A stretch of 64,000 nt of DNA, taken from the NCBI RefSeq assembly GCF_004963255.1, contig NZ_SUGA01000007.1:124001-188000 (forward strand). The letters run 5' to 3'. This DNA is from Mesorhizobium sp. (GTDB lineage Bacteria > Pseudomonadota > Alphaproteobacteria > Rhizobiales > Rhizobiaceae). The notes beneath the pieces were generated by a model. The model was not told the origin of the DNA and did no database searches. It saw only the letters and a list, made by a program, of their open reading frames with translations. Position 1 is the stretch's first letter, and the number at the start of each line of letters is the position of its first letter. The position numbers and the translations under genes are program-made. Positions 18,343-26,058 of this stretch are shown piece by piece.

Positions 18343-18508
18343 GTTCTCTCCTCCCACAGCTCACGGCGACGGCCGGCCGGATGCGCAGCCGATCGCTTAA
18401 GCTTCATTCATATGCAAATAGCATTTTCATTGCCGGGTCAAGACGAATGTGCTTTCAGCGGAACTAACTTCATGCATATATGCAGATCGAAATTCACTGG
18501 AGGGGCAG
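18343..18508. promoter_or_regulatory. divergent promoter region with IclR-type operator candidates
   Basis: This 166-base AT-richer gap separates the binding-protein gene (minus) from the IclR regulator (plus). It contains a perfect 12-base palindrome TGCATATATGCA (18473-18484), close to the IclR gene start, and a related CATATGCAAATAGCA stretch (18410-18424) nearer the transporter side. The shared CATATGCA/TGCATAT core at both ends fits one regulator controlling both directions. Assignment to the adjacent IclR protein is inference. Confidence 0.5.
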
Positions 18509-19297
18509 GTGGCAGAGGAAGAAGACGGGGACCGCTACCGCGCGCCGGCGCTGGACAAAGGGCTGGACATTCTCGAGCTGCTGGCGAGCGTGGACGGCGG
18601 GCTGACCCAGGCGGAGATCGCCAAGCGGCTCGACCGCAGCCCGAACGAGTTCTACCGCATGCTCGACCGCCTGGTGCGGCGCGGCTATGTCACCAAGATC
18701 GACGGCGACCGCTATTCGCTGACGCTCAAGCTTTTCGGGCTGGCGCAATTGCACGCGCCGGTGCGGCGGCTGGTGTCCTACGCGACGCCGATCATGCGCG
18801 ATCTCGCCGAAACCTCATGGCAGGCCAATCAATTGGTGGTGTTCGACCGCGGCGCCGCCGTGGTCATCGCGCAGCAGGAAGCGCCGCGCTACTGGGGCAT
18901 CTCGATCCGGGTTGGCTCGCATATCAGCCTGTTCGACACCGGTTCCGGCCATGTGCTGCTTGCCTTCCGCTCGCCGGAGGAGCGCAAGATGATGATCGCC
19001 GAGCATCTGCAGAGCACCGAACAACTCAATTTGACGCCGGAGTTCTTCGCCCGCCTCGACCAGGTGCGCGACCGCGGCTACGAGATGATGGCATCGCTGC
19101 AGACCGCCGGCGTCTACAATCTTTCGACGCCGGTGCTCGGACCCGACGGCAGGGCCATCGCGGCGCTGACCATCCCCTACATCACGCTCGTCAACGCCCC
19201 TGCGGCGCCGGATATCACGCTGACGATTCGGCATTTGCAGGACGCCGCCGCACGGCTGTCGCAGCTCGCAGGGTCGGATGTGCCGCAATCGTCTTAA
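18509..19297 (+). CDS. IclR family transcriptional regulator
   Basis: Regulator of 262 residues. The N-terminal winged helix-turn-helix is at about 12-72 (LTQAEIAKRLDRSPNEFYRM, RRGYVTKIDGDRYSLT). The IclR effector domain is at about 85-255, with the usual DTGSGHVLLAF and GVYNLSTPVLGPDG stretches. GTG 18509 is chosen because GGAGGGG lies 6-12 bases upstream; the open frame extends 20 codons further without a ribosome binding site. It is divergent from the transporter operon and 65 bases upstream of the fuconolactonase-like gene, so it probably controls the whole sugar locus. Confidence 0.92.
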   Translation: MAEEEDGDRYRAPALDKGLDILELLASVDGGLTQAEIAKRLDRSPNEFYRMLDRLVRRGYVTKIDGDRYSLTLKLFGLAQLHAPVRRLVSYATPIMRDLAETSWQANQLVVFDRGAAVVIAQQEAPRYWGISIRVGSHISLFDTGSGHVLLAFRSPEERKMMIAEHLQSTEQLNLTPEFFARLDQVRDRGYEMMASLQTAGVYNLSTPVLGPDGRAIAALTIPYITLVNAPAAPDITLTIRHLQDAAARLSQLAGSDVPQSS

Positions 19298-19362
19298 TTT
19301 CTTATTTGAATAATGGATTTTTAGGCGGGATATTGTCTGGCATAAAGGGAGGAGACGCCGCC

Positions 19363-20202
19363 ATGATCATCGACACGCATCTGCACCTCATCGACCAGGC
19401 TGCGTTGCGCTACCCGTGGCTGGCCGGCGTGCCGGCGCTGAACCGCGATTTCTCCTATCAGGAATACGCCACCGACGCGTTGCGTTCCGGCATCGAGGCC
19501 GTGCTGCATATGGAGGTCGATGTCGACCCTGCCGACATCGGCGCCGAGACCGCTTACGTGAAGTCGCTCGCCGGTCAAGCCGGGAGCCTGCTTCGCGGAG
19601 CGATCGCCGCCTGCCGGCCGGAGGAGGCCGGTTTCGAGGCCTATCTGGAAACAGTCAAGGCCGAGCCGTTCGTCAAGGGCTTCCGCCGCGTGCTGCATGT
19701 CGTGCCCGACGATGTCTCGGAAGGAGCGCTGTTTCGCCAGAACATCAAGCGGCTGGCCGGCACCGGCCTGACCTTCGACCTGGTGGTGCTGCCGCATCAG
19801 GTCCCGAAGGCGATGGCGCTTGCCGATCTCGCGCCCGACGTCCAGTTCGTGCTCGACCATTGCGGCGTGCCCGACATCAAGGGCAATGCCGAGCATCCGT
19901 GGCGCGAGCATATGGAAGCGATCGCCAAACGGCCCAACGTGGTCGGAAAGATCTCCGGCGTCGTCGCCTATGCCGATCCGGCCACCTGGACGGTCGAGAC
20001 GCTCAAGCCTTATGTCGAGCACACGATAAGTTCGTTCGGCTGGGATCGGGTGATCTGGGGCAGCGACTGGCCGGTCTGCACGCTGGGCGGCGGGCTGACC
20101 ACCTGGATCGCCGCCACGCATGCGCTGCTCGTCGGCACAAGCGAGTCGGAGCGGACGCGGCTGCTTTCGGGCAATGCGCGCCGGCTGTGGCGGCTTGGAT
20201 AG
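19363..20202 (+). CDS. amidohydrolase family protein, probable L-fuconolactonase
   Basis: Metal-dependent hydrolase of 279 residues in the amidohydrolase-2 family. The N-terminal DTHLHL motif (residues 4-9) holds two metal histidines. FVLDHCGVPDI near 165 and VIWGSDWPVC near 230 supply the remaining His and the catalytic Asp. Family members near sugar-acid dehydratases open L-fucono-1,5-lactone or L-rhamnonolactone. GGGAGGAG lies 8-15 bases upstream of the ATG. Together with the dehydrogenase, mutarotase and L-fuconate dehydratase it completes the lactone-to-keto-acid part of the non-phosphorylating L-fucose route. Confidence 0.87.
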   Translation: MIIDTHLHLIDQAALRYPWLAGVPALNRDFSYQEYATDALRSGIEAVLHMEVDVDPADIGAETAYVKSLAGQAGSLLRGAIAACRPEEAGFEAYLETVKAEPFVKGFRRVLHVVPDDVSEGALFRQNIKRLAGTGLTFDLVVLPHQVPKAMALADLAPDVQFVLDHCGVPDIKGNAEHPWREHMEAIAKRPNVVGKISGVVAYADPATWTVETLKPYVEHTISSFGWDRVIWGSDWPVCTLGGGLTTWIAATHALLVGTSESERTRLLSGNARRLWRLG

Positions 20203-20221
20203 TCGCTCTCCTTGTTTTGAT

Positions 20222-20265
20222 GCAATTCCGGACGGAAAACCGCTTCACACTTTTCCTGGAATTGC
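20222..20265. repeat. 44-bp palindromic repeat, copy A
   Basis: Starts GCAATTCC and ends GGAATTGC, an 8-base terminal inverted repeat around a GGACGGAAAACCGC core and CACTTTTCC. Other copies are at 29185, 42738 (inverted), 46885 and 55598. Here it sits between the convergent ends of the fuconolactonase-like gene and the CUT2 permease and may act in 3'-end formation. Confidence 0.85.
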
Positions 20266-20267
20266 AC

Positions 20268-21233
20268 CTAGATCGTCGTGCTTACATGGCGCTCGCGACC
20301 GTAGAGCGAGACCAGCAATAGAATGACCAGGCCAAGCGCGGCCTGCACCGTCGACGGCCTGAAGCCCAGGCCGATCAGCAGCGTGTTGATTTCGGTCAGC
20401 ACCAGCACGCCGGCGATGGTGCCGAGATAGCTGCCGCGCCCGCCGACAAGCGCTGCGCCGCCGACCACGACGGCAGCGATCGTCTGGAAAAGATAGGGTT
20501 GGCCGACATCGCCATAGGCCGAGCCGGTGAAGCCGAGCAAAAGCACGCCGGCGACAGCCGCGAAGAAGGCGCTCGCGGCATAGGTGACGATCCACATGCG
20601 CAGCGGATCGATCAGCGCCAACGGGGCTGCTTCGGGGTTGCTGCCGACTGCATAGAGGCGGCGCCCATAGGGCGTGCGGGCGAGCACCAGCACGATCAGC
20701 GCCGTCAGCACGACGAGGCTGGGCACCAGCAGGGGCACCGGCAAGGGCCCGACCGAGCCGCCGATCGAGACGAAGCTGGACACAGCTTCAGGCGCCGAGC
20801 CGGAGGGGAAGCCGCCGGTCCACAACAGAACGGCGCCCTGGACGATCATGCCGATGCCCAGCGTGACGATGAGCGGATGGATGCTCAGCCCGCGCGAGAT
20901 CAGCCCGTTCAGCGCGCCGATCGCTATCGCAAGGATGCCGACGAGACCGCAGACCAGGGCGAAGTTCCAGCCATGGCCGTAAAGCTGCGCCGCGACGACA
21001 TTGGCAAAGCCGATGACGAAGGGAATCGACAGATCGATGCCGCCGAGGATGACGACCAGCGTCTGGCCGATCGAGGCGACCGCGAGCAGCGAGGCGATGA
21101 CCAGCAGCGCGCGGATGGCGAAAGGGGCCGAATAGCCCGGGATCAGCAGCGTGCCGGCGATCTGCAGCAGCAGCGCCATCGCGAACGCGCCGGCGATGCG
21201 GGCATTGGTGGACTGGAACCAGTTGCGTGTCAT
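20268..21233 (-). CDS. CUT2-type ABC transporter permease (RbsC-like)
   Basis: Inner-membrane permease of 321 residues with 8-10 hydrophobic helices. It starts MTRNWFQSTNARIAG, and the family stretch GGIDLSIPFVIGFANVVAA (near residue 65) and LGIGMIVQGAVLL are visible. It ends YGRERHVSTTI. ATG 21233 is chosen by homology; the longer open frame upstream belongs to no known domain. It is 5 bases after the sister permease and is the last gene of the operon that runs from 27841. CUT2 systems usually pair two such permeases with one tandem ATPase. Confidence 0.92.
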   Translation of the reverse strand: MTRNWFQSTNARIAGAFAMALLLQIAGTLLIPGYSAPFAIRALLVIASLLAVASIGQTLVVILGGIDLSIPFVIGFANVVAAQLYGHGWNFALVCGLVGILAIAIGALNGLISRGLSIHPLIVTLGIGMIVQGAVLLWTGGFPSGSAPEAVSSFVSIGGSVGPLPVPLLVPSLVVLTALIVLVLARTPYGRRLYAVGSNPEAAPLALIDPLRMWIVTYAASAFFAAVAGVLLLGFTGSAYGDVGQPYLFQTIAAVVVGGAALVGGRGSYLGTIAGVLVLTEINTLLIGLGFRPSTVQAALGLVILLLVSLYGRERHVSTTI

Positions 21234-21238
21234 CCCGG

Positions 21239-22180
21239 TCAGCCTTTCCGCCGCGACAGCCGTTCCTGCACCGCCGTCAGCACCACGGCGACAACGAGGA
21301 TCAGGCCATAGGCGATCTGCAGCACATAGGTTGAAACGTTGAAGGTGGTGAGCAGGCTCTGCAGGAGGAAGATGTCGATGGCGCCGATCGCGGCGCCGCC
21401 GAGACCGCCGCGCCCGCCGGCGAGGCTGACGCCGCCGAGCGCCACGGCGGCGATCGCGATCAGCGTGTAGGTAGGGCCGATATTGGGGTCGGCCGAACCG
21501 ATCAGCGAGGTCAGCATCAGCCCGGCGGCGGCGGCAAAGAGCCCGGTCAGGACATAGGCAACGAGCCGCACCTTCGTCACCGGCACGCCGGCCGTGTAGG
21601 CGGCGCGGTCGTCGCTGCCAACGGCCATCAGCAGGTCGTAATAGGGCGTGCGGCGCACAAGCAGCCAGCACAGGGCGATCAGCGCCAGCGGCACGATCGA
21701 GAGCGGCCCGGCCATGGCCTTCAGCCAGTCCGGCGCCGGACCGATCGGCGCCGGCAGGATGGTGAGCGTGACGCCGGTGAGGATCAGATAGGTGCCGAGC
21801 GTCGCCACGATCGGCTGGATGCGAACGATCGTCGCAAGCACGCCGTTCGCGGCGCCAACTGTCGCCCCGACCAACAGCGCTGCGGGAACGACGATCCATG
21901 GCGAAGAGATGCCGAGGTTGAGGAACAGGATCTGGATGACCAGGGCGTTGACGAAGCCCATCAGCGGGCCGACGGAAATGTCGATGCCGCCGCGCCCTGC
22001 CAGGATGACCGGCGCGGAGGCGACGGCCGCGCCGATCAGGGGAGCGGCCAGCCCGAGCAGCGTGCCCCAGGACGACGGCTGAAAGCGCGCCGGATTGAGC
22101 GCGACGTTGAGCAGGAGGAGGACGACCAGCATCACCACCGCAAAGCCGACGCCATGCAATTTGCGAAAGACCGGGCTCAT
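21239..22180 (-). CDS. CUT2-type ABC transporter permease (RbsC-like)
   Basis: Inner-membrane permease of 313 residues. It starts MSPVFRKLHGVGFAV and contains the diagnostic GRGGIDISVGPLMGFVNAL and GGRGGLGGAAIGAIDIF stretches of RbsC proteins. Its ATG overlaps the stop of the second ATPase-domain gene (ATGA). It is a paralogue of the 20268-21233 gene, so the channel is probably a heterodimer. Confidence 0.92.
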   Translation of the reverse strand: MSPVFRKLHGVGFAVVMLVVLLLLNVALNPARFQPSSWGTLLGLAAPLIGAAVASAPVILAGRGGIDISVGPLMGFVNALVIQILFLNLGISSPWIVVPAALLVGATVGAANGVLATIVRIQPIVATLGTYLILTGVTLTILPAPIGPAPDWLKAMAGPLSIVPLALIALCWLLVRRTPYYDLLMAVGSDDRAAYTAGVPVTKVRLVAYVLTGLFAAAAGLMLTSLIGSADPNIGPTYTLIAIAAVALGGVSLAGGRGGLGGAAIGAIDIFLLQSLLTTFNVSTYVLQIAYGLILVVAVVLTAVQERLSRRKG

Positions 22181-22914
22181 GCGGCGCGTCCGAACATGGC
22201 GGCGATCACCGCGTCGGTGGTCATCTCCGCGCCGGAGAACTCGGCCGATACGCGCTGCTCGCGGAACACCAGCACGCGGTGGCACAGAAGCAGTATCTCC
22301 TCGATCTCGCTGGACAGGATCACCAAGGCCATGCCCTCGGCGGCAAGGCCGCGGAAGACGTCGTAGAGCACGTGCCGGGTGGCCACATCGACGCCGCGCG
22401 TCGGATCGTTGAGCAGAAGGAAGTTCGGCTCCAGCGCAAGGGCGCGGGCGAGCAGGACCTTCTGCTGGTTGCCGCCGGACAGCGTGGTGATCGCCGCATG
22501 GGGACGTGGCGTCACGATGCTAAGCCTTTGCCTGTACGTCTCGTAGCGACGGCGACGCGCCGCGAAGCTCAAGAGGCCGAAGCGGCGGTCGTTCGAAACC
22601 GTGGAGATGGCGAAATTATCGAGCACCGACTGGGTCGGGAAAATGCCGGTCGAGCGGCGGTCTCGCGGCAGATAGGCGATGCCGGCGGCGACGGACTTGC
22701 GGAAGCTGGTGATTGACCCGGCCTTGCCGTCGACGGCGATCTCGCCCGCGACCGGTCGATCAAGCCCGGCCAGCGCGCGCAGGAAACGTTCCTGGCCATG
22801 GCCGTCGAGGCCGGCAAGACCGACGATTTCGCCCGGCGCGATGGTCTGGCTGATCGGATCGACACCGGGCGCAATGACCAGCCCCCGCACGTGAAGCGCC
22901 TTCGCCTCAGCCAT
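22177..22914 (-). CDS. CUT2 ABC transporter, second ATP-binding domain encoded as a separate gene
   Basis: A protein of 245 residues equal to the C-terminal half of an RbsA-type ATPase. A degenerate Walker A loop LAGLDGHGQERFLRAL (normal for the second RbsA domain) is followed by a perfect signature LSGGNQQKVLLARAL. The Walker B region reads LLLNDPTRGVDV, where the usual LDEP is NDP, so both acidic residues are changed (Asp to Asn, Glu to Asp). The switch histidine is Ser (LSSEIEEI), as usual in this half. It starts at ATG 22914, overlapping the preceding domain gene by 8 bases (ATGGCTGA) in another frame. It also overlaps the next permease by 4 bases. Confidence 0.88.
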   Translation of the reverse strand: MAEAKALHVRGLVIAPGVDPISQTIAPGEIVGLAGLDGHGQERFLRALAGLDRPVAGEIAVDGKAGSITSFRKSVAAGIAYLPRDRRSTGIFPTQSVLDNFAISTVSNDRRFGLLSFAARRRRYETYRQRLSIVTPRPHAAITTLSGGNQQKVLLARALALEPNFLLLNDPTRGVDVATRHVLYDVFRGLAAEGMALVILSSEIEEILLLCHRVLVFREQRVSAEFSGAEMTTDAVIAAMFGRAA

Positions 22915-23644
22915 GCGCCAGCTCCGCTGCCGTTTGCGGCGCCATCGCCGCCAGAAGCTCGGCCGGAGTGGATACACCGCGCTCCTCGGTCTTCACGACA
23001 CGGCCGGCGCGCAGGATCGATATGCGGTCGGACAAAGCCATCACCTCGTCCATGCGGTGCGTGATGAACAGGATCAGCGTGCCCGCCCCAGCCATCGCGC
23101 GCATCAGCGAAAAGACCGACTCGCGGTCGGCGAAGTCGAGCGCCGCCGTCACCTCGTCGAGGATCAGGACACGCGGGTTGCGGATGACCGCGCGGGCGAG
23201 CACGATAAGCTGCCTTGCGGCAAGCGGCAGCTCGCCGCATGGCCGGTCGAGATCGATCGGCGTCACCGCGAAGCGGCCGAGCGCGGCCTGCGCCCGGGCG
23301 CGCCGCTCGCCGCGCGGCACGCCTCGTCGCCATAGGCCGTCGAGACCGAGAAGGATGTTGTCGGTCACCGAACGTTCAGGCGCGACCAGCACCTCCTGGA
23401 ACACGGTGGCGAAGCCGGCAGCCTGGAAGGCGGCGGGCTGCGTGCCGGAAAACGGTCTACCGTCGAGCAGGATCGCGCCGCCATCCGGCTGCACGATGCC
23501 GGACAAGAGCTTCACCAGCGTACTCTTGCCCGAGCCGTTCTCGCCCAGGATCGTATGGATCGTGCCGGGACGGAAGGCGATCGATGCCTCGGCCAGCGCG
23601 ACGGTTTCGCCGTAGCGTTTGGAGACGCCTTGGACTTCGAGCAT
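22907..23644 (-). CDS. CUT2 ABC transporter, first ATP-binding domain encoded as a separate gene
   Basis: A protein of 245 residues equal to the N-terminal half of an RbsA-type ATPase. It has Walker A LGENGSGKSTLVK near residue 38, FQEVLVAPERSVTDN, the RbsA-style degenerate signature CGELPLAARQLIVLAR, Walker B VLILDEVTAALD and the switch FITHRMDEVM. All catalytic residues of a working site are present. It ends ELAHG and stop, right where the linker to the second domain would begin, and the next gene starts 8 bases before that stop. RbsA proteins normally have both domains in one chain of about 500 residues. A natural split with coupled translation is likelier than an error, since the second gene has a clean ATG. 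Confidence 0.88.
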   Translation of the reverse strand: MLEVQGVSKRYGETVALAEASIAFRPGTIHTILGENGSGKSTLVKLLSGIVQPDGGAILLDGRPFSGTQPAAFQAAGFATVFQEVLVAPERSVTDNILLGLDGLWRRGVPRGERRARAQAALGRFAVTPIDLDRPCGELPLAARQLIVLARAVIRNPRVLILDEVTAALDFADRESVFSLMRAMAGAGTLILFITHRMDEVMALSDRISILRAGRVVKTEERGVSTPAELLAAMAPQTAAELAHG

Positions 23645-23663
23645 TTTTCTTCCCGAGAATAGT

Positions 23664-23693
23664 GAAGCCGGTCCCTCAAGAAGAACCGGCTTC
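23664..23693 (-). promoter_or_regulatory. hairpin between CUT2 binding-protein gene and ATPase genes
   Basis: GAAGCCGGT (23664-23672) and ACCGGCTTC (23685-23693) pair perfectly around a 12-base loop. It fills most of the 57-base gap after the binding-protein stop, with no T tract. It probably acts as an mRNA 3' stabiliser or partial terminator favouring binding-protein synthesis. Confidence 0.6.
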
Positions 23694-23701
23694 GCAAGAC
23701 A

Positions 23702-24886
23702 TCACTTGGCGCAGGCGTCCGGCACCTTGGAATAATCCCAGCCCTTGGTCGGGGCGGGATTGCTGAAATAGGCGTCGAGCACGTTTTCGGGCATCGGGTC
23801 GGTCGGCGGCACCGGGAAGACCGACACGGCATCCGGCGTCATGCAGTCCTTGTACCATTTGTCGAGCTCGGCGGCGTGCACCGGCGGGATCGGGATCAGC
23901 AGCGTGTTGAGCTTCGGCTTCTGGCCGTCGAGCATGCGCTCGCCGACTCGGAACAAAGTCTGCGCCGTCCAGCCCGGCAGCACGGCATGGCCCTCGAAGC
24001 GATACTTGTCCGGATTGGCCTTCCAGTAGCCGAGCGCGTCGCCGGTGATCGAGCCGGTGATCAGCGGCGCCGGGCGGCCGGCCTCGGCGAAGGCCTCGGC
24101 GACGACACGGCTTTCGCTGCCGGTCGTCCACACCGCGTCGATCGGCGCCGGATTGGTGGCGATCGCCTGCAGCACCACCGTCTTGGTGACGTTGGCCGTC
24201 CAATTGCCGTTGACGGTGCGCGCAACCTTGAGGCCCTTGTTCTCGGCAAGCGCCTTGTCGGCGCCCTGCTTTTCCTGGACCACGATCGGATGTCCGGCGA
24301 TGCCTTCGACGACCAGCACGCTGGCATCGGGCTTCGCCTTGCCGATCGCCGTCATCATGTCATAGCCCCAGCGGGCATAGTTGGAATCGACATTGATGGC
24401 GTTGGGGCTGGTGATCGAACCCGCCGCCGTGATGAAGGGGATGCCCGCCTTGGCCGCCGCATCGACCGCGTCGTCGAGCGCCGTCGCCGAGCCCGGGATC
24501 GAGGTGATGATCGAGCATTTCTTGTCGATGAAGGCACGGATCTGGTTGATCTGCTGGCTTGGATCGTTGTTCGAATCCGAGACCTCGAAGCTCGACACCG
24601 TGCCGTCGGCGATGAGGCCGTCGACCAGCCGCTTCAGCTCCTTGGTGACCGAGACGCGCCACGGATTGCCCTGGTAGCTTTCCGAATGGCACCACTTCCA
24701 GGGCTTCGCCGGCGGCGCGAAATTATCCCAGGCCGAGGGCAGCACTTTCTGCGGCGCGCCGTCATATTGCGCCTTGAGGTCGGCGGGCAGGCCGTCGATC
24801 ACCGACTTCACGTCGGCGGCGTGGGCGGCGAACGGTATCGAGACTATGGCGGTTGCGGCGAGCAGGCCGCGTATCAGGCTGGTCAT
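23702..24886 (-). CDS. CUT2 ABC transporter substrate-binding protein (periplasmic binding protein, RbsB type)
   Basis: Periplasmic protein of 394 residues, somewhat longer than ribose-binding proteins (about 300). The signal peptide MTSLIRGLLAATAIVSI followed by PFAAHAAD is cleaved after AHA. The two-lobe fold shows ASVLVVEGIAGHPIVVQEK and DAVWTTGSESRVVAEA. GGGAGGAAAA precedes the ATG at 24886. It lies 26 bases after the signal-less solute-binding-like gene and upstream of the two ATPase-domain genes. Ligand unknown. Confidence 0.92.
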   Translation of the reverse strand: MTSLIRGLLAATAIVSIPFAAHAADVKSVIDGLPADLKAQYDGAPQKVLPSAWDNFAPPAKPWKWCHSESYQGNPWRVSVTKELKRLVDGLIADGTVSSFEVSDSNNDPSQQINQIRAFIDKKCSIITSIPGSATALDDAVDAAAKAGIPFITAAGSITSPNAINVDSNYARWGYDMMTAIGKAKPDASVLVVEGIAGHPIVVQEKQGADKALAENKGLKVARTVNGNWTANVTKTVVLQAIATNPAPIDAVWTTGSESRVVAEAFAEAGRPAPLITGSITGDALGYWKANPDKYRFEGHAVLPGWTAQTLFRVGERMLDGQKPKLNTLLIPIPPVHAAELDKWYKDCMTPDAVSVFPVPPTDPMPENVLDAYFSNPAPTKGWDYSKVPDACAK

Positions 24887-24912
24887 TATTTTCCTCCCTT
24901 GGTGCAGTGAAA

Positions 24913-26058
24913 CTAGCCGGCGGCGGCCGGCGCGAAACTCTCCCGGAAAAGGCGATTGATGTCGGCGACGACGCGGCGGGCGTCCTGTCTGCCGGCAAGG
25001 CCCTCATTGATGCGGTCGGATGCCTGCTGCTGGAACGCCATGTAGCCGTCATGGCGGGGGCGGACCCAGGCGCCTTCGAGCGTCGCGCGCGTGGCGCGAT
25101 AGAAATTGCCGGTCGCGGCGTTGACGGCGTCGTCTTCCCAAGCCGCGGCATGGCCGGGCTGGCCGCCGGCGGCGGCGTAAGGGCCGCGCTGCACGTCGCC
25201 GCTGGCGATCCAATAGGCAAAGTCGATCGCCGCCTCGCGCGCGGCGGAGAAGGCGGAGACGGCAATGCCTGTGCCGCCGAGCGCCGAGCCGACCGGCCCG
25301 TTGCCGCCAACGACCGGCATGTCGGCAAAGGCGAGGCGATGCGGCCGGAAACCCACCACCGCATAGGGAACATAGCCATAGATCAGCGGCGCGCAGGCGA
25401 TGCGCGAGCCGGGCTCGGCCATTTTCTCGAAAACCGCGATCGGGTCCATCGTCAGGCATGCGGGATCGACGAGCGCCGCGATCTCGCTCAGCATCTCAAA
25501 GGCGGTTTCGCCGGTTTCGCCATCGACGAGGTCAACCGAGCCGTCGACCGTGCAGGGCCGGCCGAGTTCGGCGGCCAAAGTGTAGAAGCACATCAGCGAA
25601 TGCGGCGGCCTGAGCGGCAGGAGCACGCGGCCCTGCTCGGCAAGCGCCAGCACTTCGGTCCAGATCACCGGCGCGGCTTCGATCCGATCGGGCCGCCAGG
25701 CCTGAACCTGCGTCGCCGCATCGATCGGGAATGCCCATTGCCGCCCTTGCCAGGTGTAGCTCGGGTAGGATTTGCCGACGCTTCCCCTCGCGAGCGCCTC
25801 GCGCTCCGCCTCGTGTCCCGGCACATCGAGCGGCGCCAGGCATTTCTCGGCGGTGATCTGGCCGACATGCGGATGGTCGATGACGATCAGATCATAGGCC
25901 CGCGCCAGCTCTTCCACCGGAAAGGACTCGAAATCCTGCAGCGAGCGTTTCTCCCATTCGATCGAGACGCCGGTCTTTTCCTGCCACAGCGCCGAGCACG
26001 CCACCATCGGGTCGTAGCCGCGCGGATGGCTCCAAGTCATGCCTTTCAACCGGATCAC
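24913..26058 (-). CDS. solute-binding-like protein (family 1) with no signal peptide
   Basis: A protein of 381 residues. The layout is that of a type 1 extracellular solute-binding protein (for example VSIEWEKRSLQDFESFP, YDLIVIDHPHVGQI, RQWAFPIDAATQVQAW and a late AFSAAREAAIDFAYWIAS). Yet it begins MIRLKGMTWSHPRGYD, with no hydrophobic signal, and none is encoded in frame upstream because the ATG overlaps the CoA-transferase stop (ATGA). It therefore stays in the cytoplasm unless exported another way. Placement between a CoA-transferase and a true periplasmic binding protein suggests it binds the imported compound or its CoA-linked product inside the cell. That is speculation. Confidence 0.75.
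   Translation of the reverse strand: MIRLKGMTWSHPRGYDPMVACSALWQEKTGVSIEWEKRSLQDFESFPVEELARAYDLIVIDHPHVGQITAEKCLAPLDVPGHEAEREALARGSVGKSYPSYTWQGRQWAFPIDAATQVQAWRPDRIEAAPVIWTEVLALAEQGRVLLPLRPPHSLMCFYTLAAELGRPCTVDGSVDLVDGETGETAFEMLSEIAALVDPACLTMDPIAVFEKMAEPGSRIACAPLIYGYVPYAVVGFRPHRLAFADMPVVGGNGPVGSALGGTGIAVSAFSAAREAAIDFAYWIASGDVQRGPYAAAGGQPGHAAAWEDDAVNAATGNFYRATRATLEGAWVRPRHDGYMAFQQQASDRINEGLAGRQDARRVVADINRLFRESFAPAAAG

Noticed and set aside
18412..20202. 596-codon frame suggesting an IclR-amidohydrolase fusion
   Set aside because: The first half reads the IclR gene out of frame. The amidohydrolase has its own ATG and GGGAGGAG site at 19363.
22907..22914. Simple sequencing frameshift in one ATPase gene
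   Set aside because: Not excluded, but the second part has an in-place ATG and an overlap typical of coupled genes, so two genes are annotated.
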